DNA from: Eubacterium sp.
GTDB lineage: Bacteria > Bacillota > Clostridia > Lachnospirales > Lachnospiraceae
Reading direction: 5' to 3'
DNA length: 52,268 nt
Assembly: GCA_022764165.1 (NCBI GenBank)
Contig: JALERM010000138.1
Coordinates: forward strand, 1 to 52,268
The translations under genes were made by a program, and so were the position numbers. Below are positions 51,999 through 52,268 of this stretch, piece by piece. The notes beneath the pieces were generated by a model. That model had not been told where the DNA came from. It ran no database searches and saw nothing but the letters and a program-made list of their open reading frames with translations. The stretch's first letter is position 1, and each line of letters begins with the position of its first letter.

Positions 51999-52268
51999 GT
52001 GTATCTGGATTGCAGGGTAGAGATCCCCAATGAACCGGGGAAAATCAGCCGTTTTAAGAAAGGGAAAACAGTTTACATAAGATATGTTGTGAGTCGCACA
52101 TATCATCCGGACAAAAAGTATAATGTTCCGGATCATAAGACCATCGGGAAGCTGGATCCGGAGAATCCAGCACAAATGATTCCGAATGAAAATTTTTTGA
52201 AATACTTTGGCGATGTTGAATTGCCTGAGATAAGAAATAATAGTGAGAGAAGCAGCTGCATTCGGATC
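51999..52268 (+). CDS. N-terminus of an IS1634/IS4-like transposase (runs off the end)
   Basis: The first 90 codons from a GTG start with AAAAAAGGAG 6 nt upstream. The sequence (KGKTVYIRYVVSRTYHPDKK, then VPDHKTIGKLDPENP) resembles the N-terminal region of Lachnospiraceae IS1634/IS4-type transposases. The catalytic domain is outside the window, so the family call is tentative. The inverted repeat just upstream supports an insertion-sequence left end. Confidence 0.65.
   Translation, partial: MYLDCRVEIPNEPGKISRFKKGKTVYIRYVVSRTYHPDKKYNVPDHKTIGKLDPENPAQMIPNENFLKYFGDVELPEIRNNSERSSCIRI

Overview
The window looks like a chromosomal segment of a gut-type Lachnospiraceae bacterium (Blautia/Roseburia-like Firmicutes). 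This rests on strong AGGAGG ribosome sites, moderate GC, typical Clostridia gene blocks (dnaG-rpoD-trmK-nif3, a TGS-uridine-kinase fusion, rnpB-maf) and a YesM/YesN plus LplB/YtcP-type sugar uptake locus. The genus cannot be fixed from the sequence alone.

Region 1 (1-4.8 kb) is accessory: a truncated gene, a DMT exporter facing its probable TetR regulator across a palindromic operator, a solitary AAA-ATPase/PD-(D/E)XK protein, and a 44-bp repeat present twice. Region 2 (3.96-24.2 kb) is a xylan-oligosaccharide locus: an AraC regulator, GH3 beta-xylosidase, SASA esterase with an inserted beta domain, GH115 alpha-glucuronidase, a YesM/YesN two-component system, an ABC importer (lipoprotein plus two permeases), a GH8 reducing-end exo-oligoxylanase, GH43 subfamily-11-like and -12-like enzymes, and a decayed second binding-protein gene. 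None of the enzymes has a signal peptide. The inferred route is uptake of decorated xylo-oligosaccharides followed by cytoplasmic removal of acetyl, glucuronyl and arabinosyl groups and trimming to xylose from both ends.

Region 3 (24.2-43.9 kb) is mostly housekeeping: purEMND, a DUF2726 membrane protein, an M3 peptidase, a dGTPase-like protein, dnaG, rpoD, trmK, a NIF3 protein, a nucleoside kinase, RNase P RNA, maf, a thioesterase, a GH36 alpha-galactosidase, nanE and a MATE exporter. Two inverted copies of a 153-bp MITE-like element flank 30.3-37.6 kb. Region 4 (44.1-48.6 kb) holds an HD hydrolase, an AraC regulator, an L-fucose/L-arabinose-isomerase-family protein and xylulokinase, a plausible pentose entry route downstream of the xylan locus. 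There is no XylA in the window.

Region 5 (48.6-52.3 kb) is a decayed mobile or defence zone: a REP-like hairpin, a 245-bp foldback element, a gene fragment, a tandem repeat, a broken ImmA/IrrE-Fic gene pair, a structured element that may be a group II intron fragment, an AT-hook/HTH protein and the start of a transposase. I saw no CRISPR array, tRNA or rRNA. No wholly new system is proven. The best leads are the intracellular xylan pathway joined to a non-XylA isomerase, the repeat families, and the Fic/ImmA remnant with its neighbouring structured element.
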